From positions 6,432,322-6,496,321 of the forward strand of contig OZ025872.1 in assembly GCA_964019415.1 (NCBI GenBank): 64,000 nucleotides of DNA, given 5' to 3'. Below the pieces are notes generated by a model. The model did no database searches and was not told the origin of the DNA. It saw only the letters and a program-made list of their open reading frames with translations. Shown piece after piece: positions 42,643-54,591 of this stretch. The DNA is from Ianthella basta. Taxonomy: Eukaryota > Porifera > Demospongiae > Verongiida > Ianthellidae. A program made the position numbers and the translations under genes. Within the stretch, counting starts at the first letter, position 1; each line of letters starts with the position of its first letter.

Positions 42643-45600
42643 CATGTGTTTGTGTGTGTGTGCTTGGGTGTATGCGTGTGTGTGTGTGTGTTGCAAGTTT
42701 GTGTCTAGTCCTTGTATTCACCAGTGGGGTGCCTGTGTGTTCTCCCCTCTCTGTCTACTGCTGCCACTGTGTCATCTGCAGCTCTCAGTGTTCGGTTTGA
42801 GAGACCAGCCTATCAAGTGTGGAAGGGAGATGGGGTTCTTGAGGTTGCCATGGTAACAAAAAAAACTTTTGATTTCTTTTTTAGGGCTCTTATTGCTGCA
42901 GTGGATGGGACAGCCACAGGTGAGATATTTGTTGTCATGGCATCTGCAGTGAAGATGGACAGAAGATTTTCACAAATATACATTCTCCTGTCTCCCTCTT
43001 CTCCCCTTTCCCTCCCCTATCCCTCTCTTTCCTCCCCTCTCTTTTCCCTCCCCTTCCCCCCTCTCTCCTCCCCTCCCCCTCCCCTCCCCTCCCCTCCCCT
43101 TTCCCTCCCCCTCAGCCCTTACTGACTATGATGTCACTGGTTTCTTGTCCACAATTCAAAACATTCTACCTGGCTACACACGGCATAACTTCAGTGTGAA
43201 CATCATTGAAGATTCCAATTTTGAAGGGAATGAAAACTTCTCCCTGACACTGACTATGCTTGACAGCAGGCCACTTGGGATCACTGTGGCAATGCCTGAT
43301 GTTGCCATGGTGACGATTGTGGACAGTGAGAGTAAGTGTAATATACACCACCACACTACACCCATCTCAATGTACACCACCACACTGCACCCATCTCAAT
43401 GTACACCACCACACTGCATCCACCTCAATGTACACCACCACACTACACCCATCTCAATGTACACCACCACACTGCACCCATCTCAATGTACACCACCACA
43501 CTGCACCCACCTCAATGTACACCACCACACTACACCCATCTCAATGTACACCACCACACTGCACCCATCTCAATGTACACCACCACACTGCACCCACCTC
43601 AATGTACACCACCACACTACACCCATCTCAATGTACACCACCACACTGCACCAATCTTAATGTACACCACCACACTGCACCTACCTCAATGTACACCACC
43701 ACACTGCACCCACCTCAATGTACACCACCACACTACACCCATCTCAATGTACACCACCACACTACACCCATCTCAATGTACACCACCACACTGCACCCAT
43801 CTCAATGTACACCACCACACTACACCCATCTCAATGTACACCACCACACTGCACCTACCTCAATGTACACCACCACACTGCATCCATCTCAATGTACACC
43901 ACCACACTACACCCATCTTAATGTACACCACCACACTGCACCCATCTTAATGTACACCACCACACTACACCCACCTCAATGTACACCACCACACTGCACC
44001 CATCTCAATGTACACCACCACACTGCACCCATCTCAATGTACACCACCACACTGCACCAATCTCAATGTACACCACCACACTGCACCCATCTCAATGTAC
44101 ACCACTACACTGCACCCATCTCAATGTACACCACCACACTGCACCCATCTCAATGTACACCACCACACTACACCCATCTCAATGTACACCACCACACTGC
44201 ACCTACCTCAATGTACACCACCACACTGCACCCATCTCAATGTATACCACTACACTGCACCCATCTCAATGTACACCACCACACTGCACCCATCTCAATG
44301 TACACCACCACACTGCACCCATCTCAATGTGATGCGGCCCTGTCCTTCATGTAGACATGGTGATGGTGACATTAGAAGCTCAGAACTACCATGTGGTGGA
44401 AGGGGTGAGGTTTGTTGAGGTCTGCCTAAGCAAGACCGGGCCCAGCACCTCCTCCTTGACTGACTGATGGTCGTACTACAGGAGCTGGACTCCACCTCAA
44501 GCCTGATTGGCAGTGCGGCAATTGGTGAGGGGGTGGGCGGGGTGTGTGGGGTGAGTGGGCGTGTTTGACTAGTGATGGAGATATAGGGAGGTGTGTTTAC
44601 ATGCGGCTTGTTTCTGTGGGTCACTTTGTCTTCTCTCTCGTTCTCTGTAGATGGGATTGCAACAGGTGAGGGGACCTCCCTGACAATTACATAGTACCAG
44701 TGTGTGTCTGTACTTTGCTGGTAGTTGTGTGTTAGTGGAGGCTGTCTTTGTTGCCTAGGCAACAAGGATTTCCACGAGGACCCTCAGATGTTGACAATAG
44801 CCCCTACGAAGACATTTGCCTGTTTAACATCACTGTCATCAATGACAGCCTAGTTGAACTGGACGAGCTGTTCCAGGTACTCATTACCTCCCTCCCTGGG
44901 CAGGATGGGGTGGAGTCAGGAGAAATTAAACCTGTTGAATTTGAACCCATCATTCGGATCATTGATGATGATGGTATGATGTTGTGTGTGTAATGGTGTG
45001 AAGTGTGTGCGTGGGTGGGTGTATGCATTTGTGTGATGTTCTGTTCCCTCCACGCCTCCTGTCCCTGACATCAAGGTGACATTTGAGCAGCCATCCTACT
45101 CTGTCAGTGAGTCGATGGGCACAGTTTCCATCTGTGTCATCGCAGGCAACAATGCCTCCTTCCTTACGATGTCGTAGTTCCATCCACCAACCTGACTGCA
45201 AAGGGTCAGTGCACTGCACTTGATGGTTCTTGAGTCTTGCACAGCACAACTCCCTTCCCCTCCCCTCCTCCTCCCGTCCCCTCCCCTCCTCTCCTCCTGT
45301 CCCCTCCCCTCCCTACTGCAGACCCAAGTGACTTTAAGTTTGATCCTGTCACATTGACATTTACCCCCAGGGAGACCTCCAAGGACTTCATGGTGTCTGT
45401 GGAGGACGACAAAGACAATTTGGAGCCAGACGAACAGTTTGTGTTGAGCCTCCTAGTGATGGCTCTCACTGGGAGCAGCACCGGGGAGTTTGACAGCACC
45501 ACTGTCAACATCACTAATGACAAAGGTAAGCATGTCATTGTCGCTGGTGTCACTGTGAGAGATGACAGGGAGCGAGTGTGTGAATGAGACTGCAGCTGGT

Positions 45601-46480
45601 GACTTTGTGTCTCTGCAGTTGTGTCTGTCACTTTTGATCCCACAACGTACACCACTAATGAGGGGGACATACTCAATGTCACCCTGAAGGCCAGCATCCC
45701 CAGCATCTCTCCATACTCTGTCATTGTGGTCAATGAAGACGGCACAGCTAAAGGTAGTGTGTCTTGTACCTCTCTGGCTGAGATGACACATGTGACCTAG
45801 CTAGTGATGTCACCTGATTGTCATGTGACCTACCTAATGATGTCACCTGATTGTCATGTGACCTACATAATGATGTCACCTGATTGTCATGTGACCTACC
45901 TAGTGATGTCACCTGTCATGTGACCTACCTAGTAATATCACTTGACTGTCATGTGACCTACCTAGTGATGTCACTTGACTGTCATGTGACCTACCTAGTG
46001 ATGTCACCTGACTGTCATGTGACCCCTGCTTGCCCCCACAGCTCCCGATGACTACAAGCCCATTGGACTATATACTGTAACATTTGCAGCAGGTATCACC
46101 ATGGCAACCATCTCCTTGGTGATACCAACTAATGACTTGGCAGAGGAAAGTAAAGAGAATTTGAATTGAAAATCTCATCCATTTCAGACAACAGGGTGGT
46201 TGTATGACCTGAGGATGTTGCCACAGTTACCGTTGAGGATGGAGACAGTGGGTGGGAGGGTCGTGTGGCTGAAGGCTTTCTGTATGGAGAGTTCTCAGTA
46301 CCTTGTCAGCTCATGTTACCATGGCAATATATTTCCCAATCCTAGGACCCACTGTGAACTTCCAGCCCATAACCTATACCGTGTCTGAGGGAGAAGAGGT
46401 GCACCTAGTCCTCATCCTGGACAAGGAGCCAGCAACAACATTCGTGGTGGAATTTATGACAGATGGTGTCACTGCCAACT
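40626..46480 (+). CDS. Multi-Calx-beta-domain extracellular-type gene, about nine repeats (internal exons)
   Basis: Most repeats use two exons: a first half with xVxEGDSVTVTL and a TATG end, and a second half with DY...VTF.PG and E.DE.F...L...I.D. Pairs are 40626-40757/40821-41021, 41178-41546 (single), 41639-41773/41838-42037, 42122-42254/42317-42531, 42781-42918/43115-43331, 44354-44524/44752-44975, 45073-45195/45322-45525, 45618-45752/46042-46249 and 46346-46480. Calx-beta modules bind calcium in cell-adhesion proteins such as ADGRV1 and sponge aggregation factors. No signal peptide, membrane segment or terminus is visible. Frame breaks near 40962, 41409, 44467, 45163 and 46155 each read as one missing base. 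An in-frame TGA near 46206 is a substitution. Either the gene is decaying or the assembly has indels. Confidence 0.7.
41025..41111. repeat. (TG)n microsatellite in Calx-beta intron
   Basis: TG tract directly after the second Calx-beta exon. Another is at 42576-42640. Confidence 0.95.
42961..43112. repeat. Polypyrimidine (CCCCT)n tract before a Calx-beta exon
   Basis: About 130 bases of CCCTCCCCT-type sequence lead into the acceptor at 43114. Similar tracts precede or follow exons at 45240-45315 and 46510-46640. Confidence 0.8.
43340..44334. repeat. 29-bp minisatellite, about 34 copies, in a Calx-beta intron
   Basis: The unit ACACCACCACACTGCACCCA plus TCTCAATGT repeats with few variants (TGCACC/TACACC, CATCTC/CACCTC). 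Because 29 is not a multiple of 3 and no stop arises, all three plus-strand frames stay open, producing a spurious 345-codon frame. It starts eight bases after the donor at 43332. Confidence 0.95.
45790..46030. repeat. 33-bp minisatellite, about 7 copies
   Basis: The unit ATGTGACCTACCTAGTGATG plus TCACCTGATTGTC fills the intron between Calx-beta exons 45618-45752 and 46042. Confidence 0.9.
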
Positions 46481-46643
46481 GTGAGGGATGGCACTATCTT
46501 CAGCTGTGAGAACTGCAGTCAGCCACTCTCCTCTCCCCCTCCCCTCCCTTTCCCTCCCCTCCTTCCCCCCATTCCTCCTCCCTTCCCCGTCCCTCCCCTC
46601 TCCCTCCTCTCTCCTCCCTTTCCCTCCCCTCCTCCTGTATCAG

Positions 46644-46776
<133 letters not shown>

Positions 46777-47110
46777 TGTGAGTGTGAGTTGCATACACAT
46801 TTTAACGTTCTTCTCTACACCTGTATATATAAGTCTATCCTATTCATAATTATAGCTAAGTAGTATGTTGCACATTGCCACATACTGTAGCAGTGTGTTT
46901 TAATACCGTTTCTTGTGATTGCACTCATATGCATGATTAGACGTGATGTCAGTTTTCTACTGCTATAGCTGTATTTCCCGTGAGGCCAAGCCGTAATACG
47001 TAGCTAGCTAGATCTCTTTCTACCCTGTGTAGTTAGCTACTACTGTGGTTACTGCTTGTGACAATGAATGGGCTAGCTAAGAGGGAGGTTCTGTTTGGTT
47101 TCTTTCTTAG

Positions 47111-47381
47111 GTGTAGTGTCACTGCTGAATATTGTAAGACACCAGTTTTGTCAAATGTTGATGCAAAGCACATTGCTAGTGAAGCCTACCATGACGACAT
47201 CATCAGAGGAGCAGGAGACTAGCATCCACGAGGCTAAATCCACAAAACAGCCAAGGAGATTCTCTTTATGCACCTGCTCCAACAGGCAACACTGTCCAGC
47301 CTAAAGAAATTATGCTCAATCATGACCAGTGCCAAAGGGTGTGCTAGAATGAGGGGATTTGGACAAATGCCATGTGACAAA
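47111..47381 (+). pseudogene. Decayed second copy of the C-terminal CARD exon
   Basis: Between a TTTCTTAG acceptor and a GTAAGT donor, pieces in changing frames parallel exon 9746-10030: LSNVDAKHIASEAYHDDIIR, then HEAKSTK, then KEILFMHLLQQATLSSLKKL and SAKGCARMRGFG. Two frame changes (about 47219 and 47255) and a TAG break it. Strong divergence from the first copy means this exon was duplicated long ago, or comes from another family member. Confidence 0.6.
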
Positions 47382-47941
47382 GTAAGTTTTTTGGGTGAGT
47401 GTACATTATTGTAAGCTCCTGCAGAACTGATGAATGTGCATTCATATAGCCAGATGGTGTGATGTGTGGACGTCCTTGTAGGCTGCTTCACTGTTAGTTC
47501 ATTGTTGATTAGATTCTGGAGTATTAGCAATACTTTAACAAGTTGCTAGGCACTTTATCCAATGGACTACTGTTGAATTAACTATTACAGAACAGTGAAG
47601 GAATTAGTGCTGTGCACATAAACGCTTTGACACTGGTCACTTACTATATTATGCAGTTGTTTTTAGTTTCTTGTCCGAATTCCAATTAGCATTCTGCATT
47701 GATCATGTGAGCACTATATTGGAACATTGCATTTTTGTGTGTGGGATGACGTCAATGTACAATGAGAGGCATGTACACATCCACTGTACCTGTGCTGTAT
47801 TCACATGATCAAGTGCAGTGGTGGGTGACACCAGGAGTGACTGAAGTGGGACTAGAAGCCATGACATGACTGTAACATGGTGCATGTGTGTAGTAGAGTG
47901 TAGTTGGTGAAACATTGGACTGTTCTCATGTTTCTCTTGCA

Positions 47942-48055
47942 GTTCCTCAGATCCCAACCCACTGCCCTCCTTCCAGTGGGTCTGGTCCTACTAGTCCACA
48001 GGCCAAGAGAAGGCAAATCAACTCAACTGGTTAGCTGTGTGCTAGAGGACGTTGA

Positions 48056-48138
<83 letters not shown>

Positions 48139-48440
48139 ATACGTGCGTGTGTGTGTTTGTATGTATACATGCATGTGTGTGTGTTTGTGTGTATACATGC
48201 ATGTGTGTGTGTTTGTGTGTATACATAAGTGCGTGTGTGTGTGTGTTTGTGTGTATACGTACATGCGTGCGTGTGTGTGTGTGCGCACGCGCGCGTGTGT
48301 GTGTGTGTGTGTGGTTTAGTTATCCACACACACGCTTTACCATTGTCTTTGCTCCTTTACTATCATTCCCTCCTCTCTCTCCACTGTGTCCCACACACAC
48401 AGAGAAGTAGACTAGCTGATGAACACAACCTCAACATTTG
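47942..48440 (+). pseudogene. Third copy of the CARD-gene tail exons
   Basis: Matches 10266-10348 (PTHCPPSSGSGPTSPQAKRR) after a TTGCAG acceptor, then a TG/CA-variant tract (48055-48312), then SRLADEHNLNI and a stop at 48441. It starts the block duplicated from 10.2-13.1 kb. Confidence 0.5.
48055..48312. repeat. (TG)n with GTATACATGC-type interruptions
   Basis: A pure TG part to about 48135 is followed by roughly 32-bp higher-order units of TG plus ATACATGCATG. Confidence 0.85.
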
Positions 48441-50003
48441 AACTATGCAAGCTAACATAAGACAATGTTTGACTGCCAACACACTTTGTGTCAAGTTTCT
48501 CCTGTGATATTATACATGTTTGTACACTATTGCTGTATATAATGTTCACATCTCAAGAGTGTAATGTACTGTACAGTGTATATACAAACACTGTGGTCCC
48601 TTTGTATTGTGTGAATGTACACACATGTACGTATGTGAGTTGTACAGTTTGTAGAGTGTTATTTGGTCTGTACACATTATTCACCTGGACATATTTATAC
48701 AACACACAAAGTACCTTTTACTTTAGCTGTTTTGCATGTTTGTACATGATTTTCATGAGAATTCTGGTAATACACAAATCCTTTTCAAAGTTGACCACTG
48801 TTGACAATGTTAGCTGTCCCATGTCACAATTGCAAAGAGCTACACGTACAGTCTGTATACCATGCACTTGGAATACACACAGGTGGGGTACCAGACAATA
48901 GCAACTAGCTATATAGGAATGTATTGTGTTTGGTGTTTGTGACACATGCAGAAAGTGTATGTGTTGCCACCTTTCCTTGTTTGCATAGTAAGTATATAAT
49001 ACAATATACATGTGTAGGTATGTAGTCATGGAGGTACCAGTGAAGACAAACACAGCTCAGAGGCTGCGTGATAAGAACTTGCCATGTGCAGTGTATGTAT
49101 GCAGTGTGTACAGTGTGCACTACATACACTGTCTCTTGTCAGATATATATACGAAGGGAACGCCTAGCTGCATGTGGAGCAGACCTTGAGAAGCTCATTT
49201 AGCAGTGCATGCAGCTAGACACGCGCGATGCTGAACTGAAGAACCACTTGACTACACACATACGGCCACAGTTGAGAATTGTGAGGCATGTGTTTATGTA
49301 TTGCGTGCATGTGTATACTTAGGAATAGTGCTTTACTGTGGAGTTTACTGCAAGTGACCATCAGCGGAACCTATAGATGCTATGCACTCATCACTAACCA
49401 TGTATTAACATAGGAGCACGAATAACTTTTATAGTGTGCTATAGCAATTGACAAAACACTTGTGGTTACCTTATCTCCATACTACAATACTATTTAAAAT
49501 AGTAATAATGACTACGTATACATATTATTCTCAGTCACCAATGATACTTGGCACAATGTTCATGACAGGCAAGATTTCCACCAATCCACAAGCAAATGTC
49601 CTGTAGAAAAATAACCACAAACAGCAGTGAAGTGTACAGGAGGTGTACAGTACAGTGCATCCTTCATATGTGAAAAGGACACTCTGAAATAAGGACACCT
49701 CTCTAATGAGGACACTTGGAACTGTCTCCAACCAAATGTGTCCAGAATAGATAAGGGTCATTGAATTACAATGTAAGTTCATCCAAAGAATATGAATTTG
49801 GCTAGGATCACTACACATGTGGCTCTTCCAGAATAAAGAGCTGTCACTGTACACACAACAGTTTGAAGTGTGACCATCCACACTGCATTATTTTGAAGAA
49901 TACCACTTCCCACATGACAATGTGCAGCTGCTGTCCCTCCCCCCCCCTTCAGTGGTCTCCCTTCCCCTTCCCTCCCCTCCCCTCCCCTAACCTCCCCTCC
50001 CCT
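48441..50003 (+). other. Duplicate of spacer 10640-12560
   Basis: Collinear with the earlier block. It carries a MITE fragment at about 49670-49755 absent there. No gene recognised. Confidence 0.5.
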
Positions 50004-50490
50004 GTAGCTAGTTCACTCTTGACTGCTCACTTCTGGTGTTGTCAGTACCATCTGGTGTGGTCGGTCCAGGATGAGGTGAGGGGATGCGGTCAAGTGGGTC
50101 TACCGCTTCACGAGCAGGGAAAGCAGTCACAAACGACTCATATCGTCTCACCGACCACGTCTTGAGTAGAGCACCTCTCCAACTCCTCCTGGAGCGGTTC
50201 ACACTTAGACTAGATCGGTGAGTCTTCGACCTCCCTGTTCGGTGTTGGTGGAGAGGTGCTCCATCCATTGTATCCCGCTCCGGCCTCGGCTCCCCGGCTC
50301 CTGCAATACACTAGGGGATTTCCCTGTTCCTTCCAAAATGGCGGCCAAGACGAACGCGCCTTGTCTGGCAGGCCAGCCCCCGGACTAGAACGCGCCAAAC
50401 TACCGCTGAGTGACCTCTGTGCAGTGCGATCGGATGATGTCGAGCGAGGAGGACGTGGTGAGTATGCCAGTGACTTGTAAATAGCTAGGA
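50004..50490. promoter_or_regulatory. Second copy of the promoter-like block, upstream of the TM7SF3 homologue
   Basis: Shares AAAATGGCGGCC (50335-50346) and an ATGATGTCGAGCGAGGAGGA segment followed by a GTGAGT donor at about 50459 with 12560-13090. Plausible promoter and first exon for the downstream gene; unproven. Confidence 0.35.
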
Positions 50491-50529
50491 GTGTGTTGTG
50501 TGGAGAATCATTGATGTGAGGCTGTGTTT

Positions 50530-50596
50530 ATAGTCTCGCTTAGCCGGACCGCCATCTTTGCTCAGACAAGATGGCGGTCCGGCTACGCGAGACTAT
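50530..50596. mobile_element. 67-bp near-perfect palindromic micro-MITE with 10-bp target duplication
   Basis: The arms ATAGTCTCGCTTAGCCGGAC (continuing CGCCATCTT) and their inverse fold with one mismatch around a nine-base loop. GGCTGTGTTT is perfectly duplicated (50520-50529 and 50597-50606). This is the Mutator-like size range for duplications. It shares the TAGTCTSGC terminus with 15609-15695. Confidence 0.85.
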
Positions 50597-51054
50597 GGCT
50601 GTGTTTTGCTTTTGATTGCTTTGTGTAGCTATCTTTGTTATAGTGTCATGGTCCAAAGTTAAATCTGGGCCAAGTGGGAAGAAACTGAAGCCGGAATCTG
50701 TCCTCTTCCAAGTTCAACATTATGCTCTTGATTCCCTGGACAACTTGTGCTGGCCACGAAGGATGGGAATGGAAGTTATCAGCCTATCATACATTCCATG
50801 GCAACATTGATTGTGCAATCTGATCAAATTGAAGGAGTTTGCTAAGAAGCACACAGAGTCCCCATTCCCATCTTCCACAGGTTACAGACATTACCGAAGA
50901 AGTGTGTCTGGGCATGCACCTAGATGTCCTTAGCATGCTAAGCCCACGCCTCACTGCCTTCACTGGTGTACTTGTGTGAAGTGGTGTGGAGTGCAGTGAG
51001 TGCTGGGGGCAGACACAGTCAACTCCTTTGACCACAGCCCCTCTCCCTCTGCAG

Positions 51055-54000
51055 ACAACTGTGTCGCTTACTCCATTGACATCGGCAACACTCTCCTCAT
51101 GTCCCACAATGGATCCCAGTGGCACCACTTCAAGGTCAATTATCACATGGACAGTGTCCCCGTCGTGGTTGGAGTCACATTCCAGATTCACGCTCAGAGT
51201 CGGGACGTGACCCTCAGTACCTCCCTCTCCCTCCCCCATGAGACCACCACCAACGGCACACATGTGGGGCTGGTCCAGTTCAGAAGTAGCGAGCAGAACC
51301 AAACAGAGTTCTATACAAGTTTAAACGTGGTCCGACCAATGGGACAGTTAGAGCACTGATTGCTGCTGTGCCGATCTATATGAATGGTAAGTGCAGTGGT
51401 AACAAGTGTACCATCAGTCCATGTTCGGAGGTTTGTCCTCTTTTGGAGTGTCCTTTATTGGAGGTTTCACTGTATTATTGTTGCTATGGTAACCCTTTCC
51501 CACAGATCCAGTGGCTGGTGCTTGCACAACCGCCTCCAACCTCCTCTATGATGCCGAGCTCACACTCACACACACAAACTACTCCACAACCGTCACCTTC
51601 CAAGCTGGAGACCTGGGCTACAAGAATGGGTCTAAAGGGCTCCCCACCTGTGATGCACCCCCTGCCCCCATCCAGGACCTGTCCTATTACGGCTATCTGT
51701 ACTTTCTTCCAGAGAGGAGCTACATTGAGCTGTAAAAACGGTGGTGGGTTCAACCCACCAAAAGTGGTGGGTTCAGCTCGTCCCTGAGAAACCACCACTT
51801 TGTGGTGGGTTAAGCCCACCACCGCTGCATGGTGGGTTGAAAACACCACTTTTTGGTGGATTAAATCCACCACATATATCGACCAATTTTTCGGTACAGC
51901 TTGGCGCATAGCAATAATGACAGTTTCAAAACAATACAGATTAAGCATGAATAGCAGAAAAGAAACGGTTGAATACAACACCCTGTTTGAAAGGTTTTCT
52001 GTTCAAATATATAAATTCCAAAAAGGTGAACAAAGATTCTAAGCCAACAGGGTACTGAATGTTAAAAACAAAATGAGCGGCCAGTAAGGCAAGTGGGCCT
52101 TCATTGACAGCCACTTCCATGACAGGAACTTTGTCAATAGCCAGGAAAATCTGCTTCTTTCCTCTTAGGAGCAAACAAGGCGTATTCTCCTTGGGCAGAG
52201 ATGCGGCCTCCTTGATAGGAATGGCATCCTATACAGTGGAGATAGACATGCGTGAACAGACATACATTATAGCATGCATTACCATGCATGCATTCATGGA
52301 CTTACCGGGACGTCCATGCACAATACATCAACTATGTTGGCTGTCTTGGCTTTCCTGTTTGCCAGCAGAAGCACTAATGCTTTCAGCGCCTTCACTCCAT
52401 CTGTGTGTGGAAGCATGCATGCATAGTCCAGTCATTGGTGCATAAAAATGCAAATACTTCGCATGCATACAGCTTAGAGAATTTATGTAACTTCTATATA
52501 TCATGCATGAAAGTATACATTGCACCATTATACAGTACATGTATGCATATATAGTCATATATATAAGCATGAAATTGACCAGGCATGCATACCTTCATTT
52601 TCACAGGATTGCAGCTTTTGGTTGCACTTCTTCTCTTGGCAAGCCAGCGCCATCACTTTTGGCCCCCACTTTTGCCAGATGTCACACGGTTCATCACCCA
52701 GTTTCACCAGCATGCCAAATTCAAGCAGAAACTGCACCGTTTAATTACAAGAATGTACATGTATATACACGCATGTTTATAATGTACAATGCACCTAAAA
52801 TATAAATAGCTACATGTGTATAATGGTATAGCATCTGTTGAGTCAAGATCAGGTTTGATATTACATATGCTGTTCTACAGTTCAACGTTGACTAGATACA
52901 GGCCCTGGAATGACTATATGAAAGATTGTAAGTTCAATGTACCTCAGTTTTGACTTCAACTTCATCTGGTGCTGAACAAAGTTGCATGTCATTGCCAAGT
53001 GGTTCCTATAGAGAATGCAACAGGAAAATAAACAACATGCAAGCAGAAAAGCAACACATCTAAAGGGCTTTTGAGCTAGACAGTGACCAGCAATACTGGC
53101 TGGCTTAAATGACATAGAAGATCTAATGTATCCAAAAACAATGATGCATGGTTACATTATCCAGTTAGCTAGCTAGCTGTGGAATATTGGCTAACTCTGT
53201 GGATTGTGATACATACCTGTGCTGGTTGCTTGAGAGAACTTGAGAGAAGGACTACTCTGAGCTTCTGCTTGTGCTGAGCGACAAAGGAGTCTTTCACATC
53301 CAACCACTCCTCGAAGTCTTCATCAAATCCTTGAATGACAATATTCAAAGAGTCTTCCTCCTCAAGGGTATCAAACAGCGTCTTTACCAATGTCTTCATG
53401 GCAGGTAAGTCGGCGGTAGAATCGCCAACGTGAGGTGGAAGCACAGCCACTTGCTTTCTTTCTTCGTACGCGAACAGAACCTTCCTCTCCATCTCTGCGA
53501 CCTGAAGTTCTCACTTTGAGTTTCCCACCTTTGTGACGTCACAAAACGTATTCTTCTCTCATTGGCCAGAAAAAAATGACGTCACCAATACAAGACGCTA
53601 GATTTCCACTGTTATTCTTTTCCTATTGTATTATTGCTATGATCTGAAGGGGCCTACATGAGTGGCTAGAGAGTTCACTAAGAATCATGCATGGTATATA
53701 ATTCTTGTTTCTCCTTGATGGGGCTTAAATTGTATCGGGGACTAAAGATACTCACATGCTCATTTAGCTAGCCGTTCCTCTCCATTTAGCACCTCAAATC
53801 TAGTTCTATAAATATACTAAATAGGAGCGCGAATTATCATCACACCTAGTCCAAGGAGATGTTCCTGTGCCCTAGGTGCAGGTTGTTTAAGGCGGAGACC
53901 TTCCTAAAGGTACTGAACCACTTACGAGTACACGAGAGCGAGCCTGGCTTCTCTATCCAGTGCGGACATGCAGGATGTCCGCGCACGTACCAGGCAGTGG

Positions 54001-54509
54001 AGTCCTTAAAGAGGCACCTCTACCGGGTGCATAGAGATGCTTATGGGAGAGCTGAACAAGTACCTGCAGTCCAGGAAACAGCTGCAGGAAGCGCTAGCGA
54101 AGAAGAAGCTATGTGGCAAGACGTAGACAGTGGCCATGGTGACGAAGCGAATGATGTCGTCGCTGACGAGATGACGGATGAAGACTTCCAAAGAGCGACA
54201 GCTCTTTTCATTATGAAGATTAGGGACGAAAGAAAGCTCCCGCAGGTACGCACATTCTTGCATCATACAATTATATTATAGACAATAATTATTATTATTA
54301 TATAACTGTTGTTTAGCATATAATATCTGTATCCATCTGTACCCAGTGAGAGACGTCTGGGATACCACTTCAAAACTGTGTACCAGAAAGGAAAAGTGAT
54401 GCTGAGGAAAGTTTGGGACCATGCCTATGACATTGATATTCATGCGTCACTGCAAGCATTGCTGGATAATCCTGACATAGCATCACAGGTGAGTATGTAC
54501 GTGCTCAAA

Positions 54510-54591
<82 letters not shown>

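Noticed and set aside
43340..44334. CRISPR-like array of 29-bp repeats
   Set aside because: The repeats are directly adjacent with no unique spacers, and the genome is eukaryotic.
43317..44354. 345-codon open frame of repeating 29-residue units
   Set aside because: It is a consequence of a stop-free 29-bp intronic minisatellite, not a coding repeat protein.
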